Source of the DNA: Nitrososphaera sp.
Lineage (GTDB): Archaea > Thermoproteota > Nitrososphaeria > Nitrososphaerales > Nitrososphaeraceae
Length of the DNA stretch: 10,494 bases
Assembly: GCA_025935445.1 (NCBI GenBank)
Contig: JAICVG010000010.1
Span: forward strand, 1 to 10,494
Reading direction: 5' to 3'
In this document: positions 1 to 6,096 of the stretch, one piece after another
How the letters are laid out: every line of letters begins with the position of its first letter
Numbering within the stretch: position 1 is the first letter of the stretch
Made by a program: the position numbers and the translations under genes
The notes under the pieces: generated by a model
What the model was told of the DNA's origin: nothing
The model's input: the letters and a program-made list of their open reading frames with translations, nothing else
Databases searched by the model: none

Positions 1-297
1 GGATTGGAAAGTTAAAAAATAATTTGCCTATGATATGACCCATTATCTAACAGATCATAAGCTAGGATATGACCATACAAGTGCGTGCAAGCCAAAGCAC
101 GTTCATAAGAGAGGCATTTCCTCTATAGATACCTGATGAATGGTGTCGGCAGAAGCCATAGAAGCAAAAAATCCCAAGGCGAAAAAGTTAATCATTACGG
201 CAGATATATTTGGAGAATAACAATCTCTGACTGGTAAGGATTACTAATATTTTCTCAGGTAACAAACATTATATTACTACTAAAATTTTCAAGCTTC
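1..297. other. Gene-free leader region upstream of serA, with short hairpins
   Basis: I see no convincing coding frame here on either strand. What is visible is a run of small inverted repeats in a row: CGTGC/GCACG (84-88 with 97-101), AGAGG/CCTCT (110-114 with 120-124), GATACC/GGTGTC with one G-T pair (128-133 with 142-147), and GGC/GCC around AGAA (148-150 with 155-157). The 9-mer GATATGACC occurs twice, at 32-40 and 66-74. The last 30 bases carry the likely serA promoter. The rest could be the 3' flank of a gene outside the window or a small structured RNA. I cannot decide between these from sequence alone. Confidence 0.4.
268..276 (+). promoter_or_regulatory. TATA-like box of serA
   Basis: ATTATATTA is centred about 26 bases before the GTG at 298. 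That is the normal archaeal distance from TATA box to transcription start, so the mRNA would begin at or next to the start codon and be leaderless. No Shine-Dalgarno sequence precedes the GTG. The assignment rests on spacing and base composition only. Confidence 0.45.
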
Positions 298-1230
298 GTG
301 CAAGTCAGCGGCAAGGTGCTAGTTTGTGATTCTATTGATCAGGTAGGGATCGACAGCATGAAGCGCGCAGGGCTCACAGTCCACTATAAGCCTGACATCA
401 GGCCAGCCGAGCTGGTTTCCTCAGTTAAGGATTACGATGTTCTAGTTGTAAGAAGCAGAACTAAGGTCACAGAGGAAGTTGTTGACGCTGCTATCCAAGC
501 AAAGATAATTGCACGCGTAGGAGTCGGCCTCGATAATATCGACGTCAAGGCTGCTGAAACGAAAAATATTAGAGTAATTAACGCGCCTGAAGCCGCTTCT
601 ATAGCAGTGGGCGAGCTTGTTATCGGACTCATGATATCTCTTGCAAGGAGCATACCAAAGGCAGATGCAGAGACCAAACGCGGCAACTGGATCAAAAAAG
701 ACCTAATGGGCACACAATTGTCAGGCAAGTACCTTGGCATTGTGGGTGTTGGAAACATAGGGCGCAACATCGGTAGGATGGCAAAAGCGCTGCGTATGAA
801 CTTAGTAGGCTACGACCCATACCCAATTAATCGGGAATTCATCAGCGAAACTGGCATGATAGTCACTGATTTGAATACACTTCTTGAAAGCGCCGACTTT
901 GTAACATGCCACGTACCAGCAACTCCGGAAACAAAGCATATGTTTAATTCAGAGAGGCTAGCCAAAATGAAACCAACAGCGTACCTGATTAACACTTCAA
1001 GAGGCGACGTAATTGATGAAAATGCACTTTATGAAGTGCTAAAGAGTGACAAGCTTGCAGGCGCAGCACTTGATGTCTTTGAGGTGGAACCGCCGGCCAA
1101 CAAGCAGCTAATGAATCTGACAAATCTTGTATGCACGCCGCACATTGGCGCGCAGACAAAAGAAGCACAGGAGCTTGCCTCCAGGGTTATTGCAGAAAAG
1201 GTGATTCAAATTTTGCGTGGCGTAATATGA
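298..1230 (+). CDS. serA: D-3-phosphoglycerate dehydrogenase, short form
   Basis: Cytoplasmic enzyme that oxidises 3-phosphoglycerate to 3-phosphohydroxypyruvate with NAD, the first step of serine synthesis. The 310-residue protein is a complete D-2-hydroxyacid dehydrogenase. It has a split catalytic domain (about 1-100 and 285-310) around a Rossmann domain with GVGNIG (150-155) and Asp173 at the end of the following strand. The catalytic triad of the family is present: Arg235 in TSRGD, Glu264 in DVFEVEP and His282 in PHIGA. It ends after the catalytic core and so lacks the C-terminal ASB and ACT domains of the long bacterial SerA. Serine feedback through an ACT domain is therefore not expected. 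The start is GTG at 298, chosen because the N-terminal strand KVLVCD begins six residues later and a TATA-like box sits about 26 nt upstream. Another D-2-hydroxyacid substrate (glyoxylate/hydroxypyruvate reductase type) is possible, but the sequence fits SerA best. Confidence 0.9.
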   Translation: MQVSGKVLVCDSIDQVGIDSMKRAGLTVHYKPDIRPAELVSSVKDYDVLVVRSRTKVTEEVVDAAIQAKIIARVGVGLDNIDVKAAETKNIRVINAPEAASIAVGELVIGLMISLARSIPKADAETKRGNWIKKDLMGTQLSGKYLGIVGVGNIGRNIGRMAKALRMNLVGYDPYPINREFISETGMIVTDLNTLLESADFVTCHVPATPETKHMFNSERLAKMKPTAYLINTSRGDVIDENALYEVLKSDKLAGAALDVFEVEPPANKQLMNLTNLVCTPHIGAQTKEAQELASRVIAEKVIQILRGVI

Positions 1231-1231
1231 C

Positions 1232-1239
1232 ATATAAAG
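1232..1239 (+). promoter_or_regulatory. TATA-like box before eL15 gene
   Basis: ATATAAAG begins just after the serA stop codon and is centred about 30 bases before the eL15 ATG. It could start a separate, nearly leaderless eL15 transcript. If transcription instead runs through from serA, the AGGAG at 1251-1255 would serve as ribosome binding site. The two signals are alternatives, because a start at about 1262 would leave AGGAG out of the mRNA. Confidence 0.4.
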
Positions 1240-1250
1240 GGGCCGAAATC

Positions 1251-1255
1251 AGGAG
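1251..1255 (+). promoter_or_regulatory. Shine-Dalgarno AGGAG deciding the eL15 start
   Basis: AGGAG lies 10 bases before the ATG at 1266. It supports that ATG over the earlier in-frame ATG at 1227, which overlaps the serA stop as ATGA. It is one of very few good ribosome binding sites in this window. Confidence 0.5.
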
Positions 1256-1265
1256 AAGTGATATA

Positions 1266-1724
1266 ATGCGCAGCTACATGGCTCAAACGTGGCATCGGAT
1301 GTGGAACGAGAATTCCGATGAGCTCAAATCCAAGACAGTTGCCTGGAGAGCAGAGCCAACCATCCACAGGATAGAGAGACCAAGCAGGCTTGACCGAGCT
1401 AGAAGATTGGGCTATAAGGCAAAACAGGGCATCATTATCGTCCGAGCTCGTGTGGGTAGAGGTGGCATGAGAAAGCAGCGCCCAGTTTCAGGTAGAAGGC
1501 CTAAACACATAGGTGTTGTACGCATCAAGCAGGACATAAGCATGCGCAGGGTTGCTGAGCGAAGAGTAGGCGAAAAGTTCCCAAACCTTGAAGTGCTTGG
1601 CTCATACTTTCTCCACAAGGACGGCATGAACATCTGGTACGAAGTCATCCTTGTAGACCCATCTCATCCAGCCATTTCCAAAGACAGGGAGATGAGAGGC
1701 AAGCTTAAGGCATTTGCAAAGTAA
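1266..1724 (+). CDS. rpl15e: Large-subunit ribosomal protein eL15 (L15e)
   Basis: Structural protein of the archaeal and eukaryotic large ribosomal subunit that binds 23S rRNA. Bacteria have no homologue. The 152-residue product carries the family hallmarks: an N-terminal SYMAQTW segment, ERPSRLDRARRLGYKAKQG (about 42-60), a basic stretch with the RRPKH turn, KFPNLEVLGSYF (about 104-115), and WYEVILVDPSHPAI near the C-terminus. The frame stays open upstream into serA. The ATG at 1266 is chosen because family members begin right before the SY motif and because AGGAG lies 10 nt upstream. The protein stops soon after DPSHPAI and lacks the glycine- and arginine-rich tail of about 40 residues found in haloarchaeal and eukaryotic L15e. 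The downstream bases do not encode that tail in another frame, so this looks like a naturally short form and not a frameshift. It sits 35 nt after serA on the same strand. Confidence 0.95.
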   Translation: MRSYMAQTWHRMWNENSDELKSKTVAWRAEPTIHRIERPSRLDRARRLGYKAKQGIIIVRARVGRGGMRKQRPVSGRRPKHIGVVRIKQDISMRRVAERRVGEKFPNLEVLGSYFLHKDGMNIWYEVILVDPSHPAISKDREMRGKLKAFAK

Positions 1725-1796
1725 AGAAAGATGACAACGGTGAAGGTTTAAAGTATTCCAAAAGAATTAACTCTTTACTATCAGAGCTAATTGTAC

Positions 1797-2978
1797 TCAT
1801 AATTTGGTATATAAGAAACGTTCAAGCTTGTCCATTGCTTTTTCAAGCATTTCTTCTGGAGGCAGATAGACGATCCTGAAGTGACCTGACCCATAGGTAG
1901 AGCCAAAGCCGGAACCGTGCACAGTTAGCACGCCGGTGTTATTGAGTAGGTCGATTACAAAGTGCTGATCGTCCTTCCAGCGGCCTTTAGTGTTGATCTG
2001 TGGAAAAATATAAAATGCCCCACGCGGAACTTTGCATTGTATCCCCATTGCGTTGAGGCGCTTGACCACATAATCGCGCCTTTTTCTCAGCTTATCAACC
2101 ATTGTGAATATATGTGCCTGAGATCCCCGAAGCGCTTGCACTGCTGCTATCTGGACAGGCAGATTGGCCGCTATACGCACTCTTGCAAGCTTGGGTATAT
2201 CCTCACGCAATCCTCCAAGCTTTTTAGAGCTACTGTTCAGACAGATATAGCCGCAGCGCCAGCCAGTCATCAGATAGGCCTTTGAAAAGCCGTTGAGCAA
2301 GATAACAGGGGCATCTTTGGCCACCTTGCCTATGCCAGTGAAATGGGAGTCAAAAACTATTTTGTCGTATATTTCATCGCAAATGACATAAAGATCATGT
2401 TCGGTGGCAATGTCTATCAACTGTTGAAGGCTCTTTTGATCGAAGACTTCACCTGTAGGGTTGTTTGGACTAATGATACATAGTGCTCGCGAGCTCGGGG
2501 TTATCTTGCTCCGTAGATCTTCAAGGTTTGGCCTTCCATCTTCATGAAGCTTGAATTCAACAGGCTTGCCGCCATAAAATTTTGAGTATGAAGCATACGG
2601 GGGATAATAGGGACCGGGCATCAACACTTCAGCGCCGGGGTCAACGATAGAAGCCATCGTCATGTCAAGTCCTTCAGATACTCCATTGGTGACAATGATG
2701 TCTTCTACTGTAACGTTGAACCCTTTTTCAGACTCTTTTTCCATGATTGCTTGCCGCAGCTCGGGTAGCCCTTCAGAATCAGTATAATAATTCTCATCAT
2801 GCATGACGGCATCTACAAGGGCTCTCTTGATGTGGTCAGGTGTCTTGAAGTCGAACCTGACAGGATCTCCTATGTTAAGGTAGATTATCTCCTTGCCGGA
2901 TGCCTGGTATTTGCGGGCATAAGTGATAATGTCGCGGATAGCGTACTCTACCCCGTGTGTCCTATCTGATACCTTCAA
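1797..2978 (-). CDS. PLP-dependent class I aminotransferase (alanine/aspartate aminotransferase-like)
   Basis: Fold-type I aminotransferase of 393 residues, which transfers an amino group between an amino acid and a 2-oxo acid in the cytoplasm. Visible motifs are LNIGDPVRFDF (34-44), the substrate-binding region; TNGVSEGLD (97-105), which contacts the PLP phosphate; and SPNNPTGEVF (170-179). Next come CDEIYDKIVF (200-209), with the Asp201 and Tyr204 expected to hold PLP, and NGFSKAYLMTGWR, with Lys233 as the Schiff-base lysine. GSGHFRIVYLPP follows, with Arg368 expected to bind the substrate carboxylate. The form of the lysine motif and the long region 245-290 resemble archaeal alanine-aminotransferase-like enzymes, but amino-acid specificity cannot be read from sequence. 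No ATG lies between the upstream in-frame stop and the conserved N-terminus, so TTG at 2978 is taken. A TATA-like box about 27 nt upstream would make the mRNA leaderless. Confidence 0.9.
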   Translation of the reverse strand: MKVSDRTHGVEYAIRDIITYARKYQASGKEIIYLNIGDPVRFDFKTPDHIKRALVDAVMHDENYYTDSEGLPELRQAIMEKESEKGFNVTVEDIIVTNGVSEGLDMTMASIVDPGAEVLMPGPYYPPYASYSKFYGGKPVEFKLHEDGRPNLEDLRSKITPSSRALCIISPNNPTGEVFDQKSLQQLIDIATEHDLYVICDEIYDKIVFDSHFTGIGKVAKDAPVILLNGFSKAYLMTGWRCGYICLNSSSKKLGGLREDIPKLARVRIAANLPVQIAAVQALRGSQAHIFTMVDKLRKRRDYVVKRLNAMGIQCKVPRGAFYIFPQINTKGRWKDDQHFVIDLLNNTGVLTVHGSGFGSTYGSGHFRIVYLPPEEMLEKAMDKLERFLYTKL

Positions 2979-3003
2979 CTTAAAACCTAGGAAATGTGAC
3001 TGA

Positions 3004-3011
3004 GATAAAAT
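3004..3011 (-). promoter_or_regulatory. TATA-like box of the aminotransferase gene
   Basis: Read on the minus strand this is ATTTTATC, centred about 28 bases before the TTG start at 2978. This is the spacing expected for a leaderless archaeal transcript, and it supports the otherwise unusual TTG start. It shares the intergenic region with the glyS gene on the opposite strand. Confidence 0.45.
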
Positions 3012-3057
3012 GTTATGTCTTCACAAATAATTTACTCTTTGCATGAATCTAGGCATA

Positions 3058-3066
3058 AATTTAAAG
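3058..3066 (+). promoter_or_regulatory. TATA-like box of glyS that favours the start at 3094
   Basis: AATTTAAAG, within a longer A/T stretch from 3055, is centred about 30 bases before the ATG at 3094. It lies downstream of the earlier in-frame ATG at 3043. If this is the promoter, the mRNA cannot include the 3043 start, so the protein begins with MVANYDEV. Confidence 0.5.
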
Positions 3067-3093
3067 CCTCTCAGAGATGTCTGCTCCTTGCAA

Positions 3094-4566
3094 ATGGTCG
3101 CTAATTATGATGAAGTAATGAAATTGGCGCTGGAGCGAGGGTTCTATTTTCCAAGTTGTGAGATTTACTCAGATGCGCCTGCTGGCTTTTGGGAATACGG
3201 GCCCAGAGGAGTCAATATGAAAAACAAGTTTATCGAACTATGGCGGCGTGAGCTTGTACGTCGTGACGGCATGCTTGAGATTGACGGATGCCAGATAATG
3301 AGTAAGAGCGTCTTTGTTGCATCAGGTCATATTGGCAACTTTACCGACCCCGTAGTAAAATGCACAAAGTGCGGATCTTCGTTCCGGGCAGACCGCTACA
3401 TCACAGAGAAAACAGGTGAGAATGTGCTAGAGAGGATGGCAGAACAAGAAATCAAAGCGCTCATGAAAAAGCATAATCTGCGATGCCCAAATTGCAATGG
3501 CGAGTTTGGCGAGGTAAGCAAGTTCAACATGATGTTCTCTGTTGGCATCGGCCCGGCAGCAGAGGAAGCATACCTCCGCCCGGAAACCTGCCAGACGATA
3601 TTTGTCGACTTTGCACGTGTATTTAAGACAATGAGGGGTCGCCTTCCACTTGGCATAGCACAGGTAGGCAAGAGTTTCAGAAACGAAATTGCACCAAGGC
3701 AGAGCCTTCTGCGCTTAAGGGAGTTTTACCAAGCAGAGATAGAGGTCTTTTGCAACCCAGACAGACTGAATGAGATGCCAGAGTTCAAAGAAGTCAAAAA
3801 TACCATACTTCGACTATCGGATGGGTCGTCGATAATTGAAGTAACTGCAGAGGAGGCAATCAGTAAAGGATTGACACCGAATAAGCTTATCACATACTAC
3901 CTGGCACTTCTCGTAGAATTTTATGACAAGACGGGCATAGATGTAAAACGTAGCCGATTCAGGAACCTATCAGTCGATGAAAAGGCTTTCTATGCCTCTG
4001 TTGCATTTGACTTTGAAGTGGAGACTAGCATTGGATGGCTCGAGCTTGTGGCATGTAACTACCGATCTGACTATGACCTAAAGGGGCATGCGATCACAAG
4101 CAAGCAGAACTTCGAGGTATTAGACTCTGCAACCCAAAGCAAGGTGCTGCCGCATGTCTTTGAGCTGTCGATGGGTATCGACAGAAGCATCTATGCAATT
4201 TTGGAGCACTGTTACTATGAAGACAAGCAGCACGATGATAGGGTAGTGCTTCGCCTAAAGCCTTACCTTGCGCCAATTTTAGTCGGTATATTACCGCTAA
4301 TGACCAAAGACGGACTTGACCAAAAAGCGCGCCAGATCAATTCTGAGCTAAAATATGACTTTGAAACCTTTTACGATGAATCAGGGTCTATCGGCAGGCG
4401 CTACCGCAGGCTTGAGGAGATAGGGACACCATTTGCTGTAACTGTAGACAAGACAACAATGCAGGATGATACTGTAACGATAAGATACAGGGACACAATG
4501 CAGCAAGAAAGGATCAATATATCTGATCTAAATCAGTATCTGCATAAGGCACTTGGACGCCGCTAG
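3094..4566 (+). CDS. glyS: Glycyl-tRNA synthetase, archaeal/eukaryal homodimer type
   Basis: Class II aminoacyl-tRNA synthetase that charges tRNA-Gly with glycine in the cytoplasm. With the start at 3094 it has 490 residues. The N-terminus shows the family opening (MKLALERGFYFPSCEIY, then GFWEYGPRG at 31-39). An insert carries two CxxC pairs, Cys90/Cys93 and Cys131/Cys134, probably a zinc knuckle. RPETCQTIF (162-170) and FRNEIAPRQ with the following REFYQAEIE match class II motif 2. ELSMGIDRS near residue 370 is motif 3 with its conserved Arg. The C-terminal 100 residues form the anticodon-binding domain. An in-frame ATG at 3043 would add 17 residues, but family members begin where the 3094 start begins and the TATA-like box at 3058-3066 lies between the two ATGs. 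It is transcribed divergently from the aminotransferase. Confidence 0.95.
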   Translation: MVANYDEVMKLALERGFYFPSCEIYSDAPAGFWEYGPRGVNMKNKFIELWRRELVRRDGMLEIDGCQIMSKSVFVASGHIGNFTDPVVKCTKCGSSFRADRYITEKTGENVLERMAEQEIKALMKKHNLRCPNCNGEFGEVSKFNMMFSVGIGPAAEEAYLRPETCQTIFVDFARVFKTMRGRLPLGIAQVGKSFRNEIAPRQSLLRLREFYQAEIEVFCNPDRLNEMPEFKEVKNTILRLSDGSSIIEVTAEEAISKGLTPNKLITYYLALLVEFYDKTGIDVKRSRFRNLSVDEKAFYASVAFDFEVETSIGWLELVACNYRSDYDLKGHAITSKQNFEVLDSATQSKVLPHVFELSMGIDRSIYAILEHCYYEDKQHDDRVVLRLKPYLAPILVGILPLMTKDGLDQKARQINSELKYDFETFYDESGSIGRRYRRLEEIGTPFAVTVDKTTMQDDTVTIRYRDTMQQERINISDLNQYLHKALGRR

Positions 4567-4608
4567 ATTCACAGACACCTTTGCTATTCATTTAGTAAGG
4601 ATGAAAAA

Positions 4609-4658
4609 TTTTTTAATATAGCCTCTAATTTTACCCAAGTAACAGAAGATCCTTTTTT
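4609..4658 (+). terminator. Two T-runs downstream of glyS
   Basis: Runs of six T occur at 4609-4614 and 4653-4658, about 45 and 90 bases after the glyS stop, without a strong hairpin. T-runs in the non-template strand are typical archaeal transcription stop signals. The rest of 4567-4725 is very A/T-rich and shows no gene. Confidence 0.45.
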
Positions 4659-4682
4659 ATAATACTTATCTGATTCAAAAAA

Positions 4683-4690
4683 TTTATAAT
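4683..4690 (+). promoter_or_regulatory. TATA-like box of the zinc-finger protein gene
   Basis: TTTATAAT is centred about 40 bases before the ATG at 4726, giving a predicted leader of about 14 nt. No Shine-Dalgarno-like purine run is present in that leader. Confidence 0.35.
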
Positions 4691-4725
4691 CTAATAGAAT
4701 CGAAAGAAATTAAAATGTAACATAC

Positions 4726-5151
4726 ATGAAATACCATGAAAAGGTCACGGGCAACAGGAAAAATATAGCATCTGACGACGATGTGCCTTTAGAAAAGTGG
4801 CTTGTATGCTATCGGAATCCTGCCTCAAAAAAGCATCCAAGTGGCTCTGTATTTATTCGTCAATTCTATGCGGCCGGTTTTTACGAAGCTTATGACACTG
4901 TTCTGACGTACGCTGAAAATATGAACGTGGAGGTGATGTGGTTCCGCGAAAAGCATTCCTGTAATCCATTTCTTAACTACGACGTTCCTGAACTTGAAAC
5001 GCTTTGCACGTACTGTAACAAGAAGTTCAATGACCTCGAGACAGTGCCCTGCAGGCATGAGGGCTGCAAGGCCGAGTTTTGCTCAAGGGAGTGCATGGTA
5101 AATCATCTTGCACTGCGTCATAAAGTCAGAGATAATTCAGCATGCATTTAG
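4726..5151 (+). CDS. Uncharacterised protein with C-terminal MYND/HIT-like zinc finger
   Basis: I do not recognise a named function. The 141-residue protein has two parts. Residues about 22-85 form a compact alpha/beta-looking domain (WLVCYRNP at 25-32, then FIRQFYAAGFYEAYDTV and a VMWFREKHSC segment). Residues 94-132 form a cysteine-rich finger: Cys94-x2-Cys97, Cys109-x4-Cys114, Cys119-x3-Cys123, then His127 and His132. The spacing and the FCSRECMVNH stretch resemble treble-clef fingers of the MYND or HIT type, which usually bind proteins or nucleic acid, but the second pair is wider than the MYND consensus. No transmembrane segment or signal peptide is seen. It stands alone, flanked by 159 bp and 373 bp without clear genes, so context gives no clue. 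By style it looks like a lineage-conserved archaeal protein. Regulatory or adaptor roles would be guesses. Confidence 0.8.
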   Translation: MKYHEKVTGNRKNIASDDDVPLEKWLVCYRNPASKKHPSGSVFIRQFYAAGFYEAYDTVLTYAENMNVEVMWFREKHSCNPFLNYDVPELETLCTYCNKKFNDLETVPCRHEGCKAEFCSRECMVNHLALRHKVRDNSACI

Positions 5152-5524
5152 CCTGTTATTCTCAGAAGCATTTGTCTGGCTCGCGCAATCCACTATATTG
5201 CAAGAATGCCGGTCTATACTAACAATTCTTCATAAGTAGGTCATGATATCAAAAGGTCCATCAACTTACTCCCCAATCACCTTTAGTTATGACACATATG
5301 TACCACTATAGCTGTAAGTGAGGAGTTTTGTTGTCCGACGATAGGCTATATCTGGCCTCGGTGTGCGTGTGCTTCCGGCGGCGCAGCAATGAACAGCAAG
5401 AAAACAAAGTATGATCACAAAAATTAGAATTTCCTATCACAACTGGTGGCATTCCATTATAAAGCCATCTTTAGCATGTTAGATTAGGTTCATGAAGACG
5501 CAGCGGTAACTGAAATTTTAATCA
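5152..5524. other. 373-bp region without a convincing gene, containing a GC-richer patch
   Basis: The region lies between two convergent genes, so it should need no promoters, yet TATA-like words occur (CATATGTA about 5295-5302, TTATAAAG about 5457-5464). Most of it is A/T-rich. Bases 5331-5400 are clearly richer in G and C (for example CTTCCGGCGGCGCAGC) and contain short complementary segments. TATAGC at 5307-5312 pairs with GCTATA at 5345-5350, and AAGAAT at 5202-5207 pairs with ATTCTT at 5225-5230. A 27-codon frame from TTG at 5331 to TGA at 5414 follows a GAGGAG purine run (5320-5325). I saw no tRNA-like fold. A small RNA or micro-protein is possible but unproven. Confidence 0.35.
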
Positions 5525-6037
5525 CTACTTAAGCAGATCAAGGGTGATCATACGTATGCGCTCAGGGTCTCCACTGAACTGCTTGATGCAGCGCGACACG
5601 TATTGTCTTGGTGCACCTTCCTGCTGACCCGCTAGTGTAAACCCAAGCGAGAGGAAGCAGGACCTAAGCCAATCCGCCCATGCCGAATACCGATCATCGC
5701 TAACCGGCTGAAATAACTCGTCAGTTAATTCTGTAACAAGCTGTAGCCGCCCCTCTTTTTTTAGCTTGTAGTGCACAGATTTGTAGAACAGCTTCCACTG
5801 CTCTTCCCTTTTCTCATCAATGAATATTGGGTCGGGCAGCACTGCTATGAATTGATCAATAGATTCATCTTGGAATGTCGGAACAAGGTCTTCAAAAGAC
5901 CTATTCATGATAATAACATTGGAAAGAGTGATTCTTGACTGCGCCTGTACGCACTGCTCATTGCTAAGCTCGATTCCAATATATATCGAATTGCAATCTT
6001 GCTTGGCAAGAGTTTCAAGAAGTGTGCCATCGCCCAT
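5525..6037 (-). CDS. TrmB-like SAM-dependent methyltransferase; true 5' end unclear
   Basis: Class I SAM-dependent methyltransferase resembling the tRNA (guanine-N7) methyltransferase family. Signs are ELGMGDG (motif I), YIGIELSNEQ (acidic residue after strand 2), SIDQFIAVLPDP in the place of the TrmB FPDP motif, and the helix-strand segment KKEGRLQLVTELTDE. The basic PWPKKRH stretch of true TrmB is replaced by IFIDEKREEQ, so the substrate may not be tRNA guanine-46. From the ATG at 6037 the product is 170 residues, but that Met is inside motif I. The frame extends upstream as PRIIVELG from TGT CCT AGG, and then meets TAG at 6080-6082, directly preceded by an ATG at 6083-6085. Between TAG and 6037 there is no ATG, GTG or TTG in frame. 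The gene may start at a rare ATT or ATA (6050-6055), carry a nonsense mutation at codon 2, or contain a sequence error. It follows the DUF59-PqqD gene in the same reading frame. Confidence 0.75.
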   Translation of the reverse strand: MGDGTLLETLAKQDCNSIYIGIELSNEQCVQAQSRITLSNVIIMNRSFEDLVPTFQDESIDQFIAVLPDPIFIDEKREEQWKLFYKSVHYKLKKEGRLQLVTELTDELFQPVSDDRYSAWADWLRSCFLSLGFTLAGQQEGAPRQYVSRCIKQFSGDPERIRMITLDLLK

Positions 6038-6063
6038 GCCAAGTTCTACAATTATCCTAGGAC

Positions 6064-6096
6064 AAAAAAAGGGAAAACGCTACATCCTCCAGCGTT
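6064..6096 (-). terminator. Hairpin plus T7 run after the DUF59-PqqD gene
   Basis: On the minus strand AACGCT (6096-6091) pairs with AGCGTT (6081-6076) around the loop GGAGGATGT. It is followed by TTCCC and seven T (6070-6064). The stem begins inside the TAA stop of the upstream gene. The shape is that of an intrinsic terminator. It lies where the methyltransferase should begin: the loop contains GGAGG and the ATG that is followed by TAG. Confidence 0.5.

Noticed and set aside
128..230. C/D-box guide RNA using TGATGA (about 134-139) and CTGA (about 227-230)
   Set aside because: The distance of about 90 nt is too long for a usual archaeal C/D sRNA and no internal C'/D' pair was found.
1131..1265. 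In-frame upstream extension of the eL15 gene overlapping the end of serA
   Set aside because: The 45 extra codons translate the serA 3' end in another frame and do not resemble eL15. The ATG at 1266 has AGGAG upstream and matches the family N-terminus.
1725..1796. Strong shared terminator between eL15 and the aminotransferase
   Set aside because: Only a weak AAAGA/TCTTT pairing and short T-runs are present, not enough to annotate.
5480..5500. GGTTCATGAAG as a possible tRNA T-loop
   Set aside because: It does not fit GTTCRANNC, no paired T-stem or acceptor stem surrounds it, and no anticodon arm was found.
5457..5508. TTATAAAG followed about 27 nt later by ATGAAGACGCAGCGGTAA (5491-5508) as a gene
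   Set aside because: The frame is only five codons long. At most it is a promoter for an untranslated RNA, for which there is no further support.
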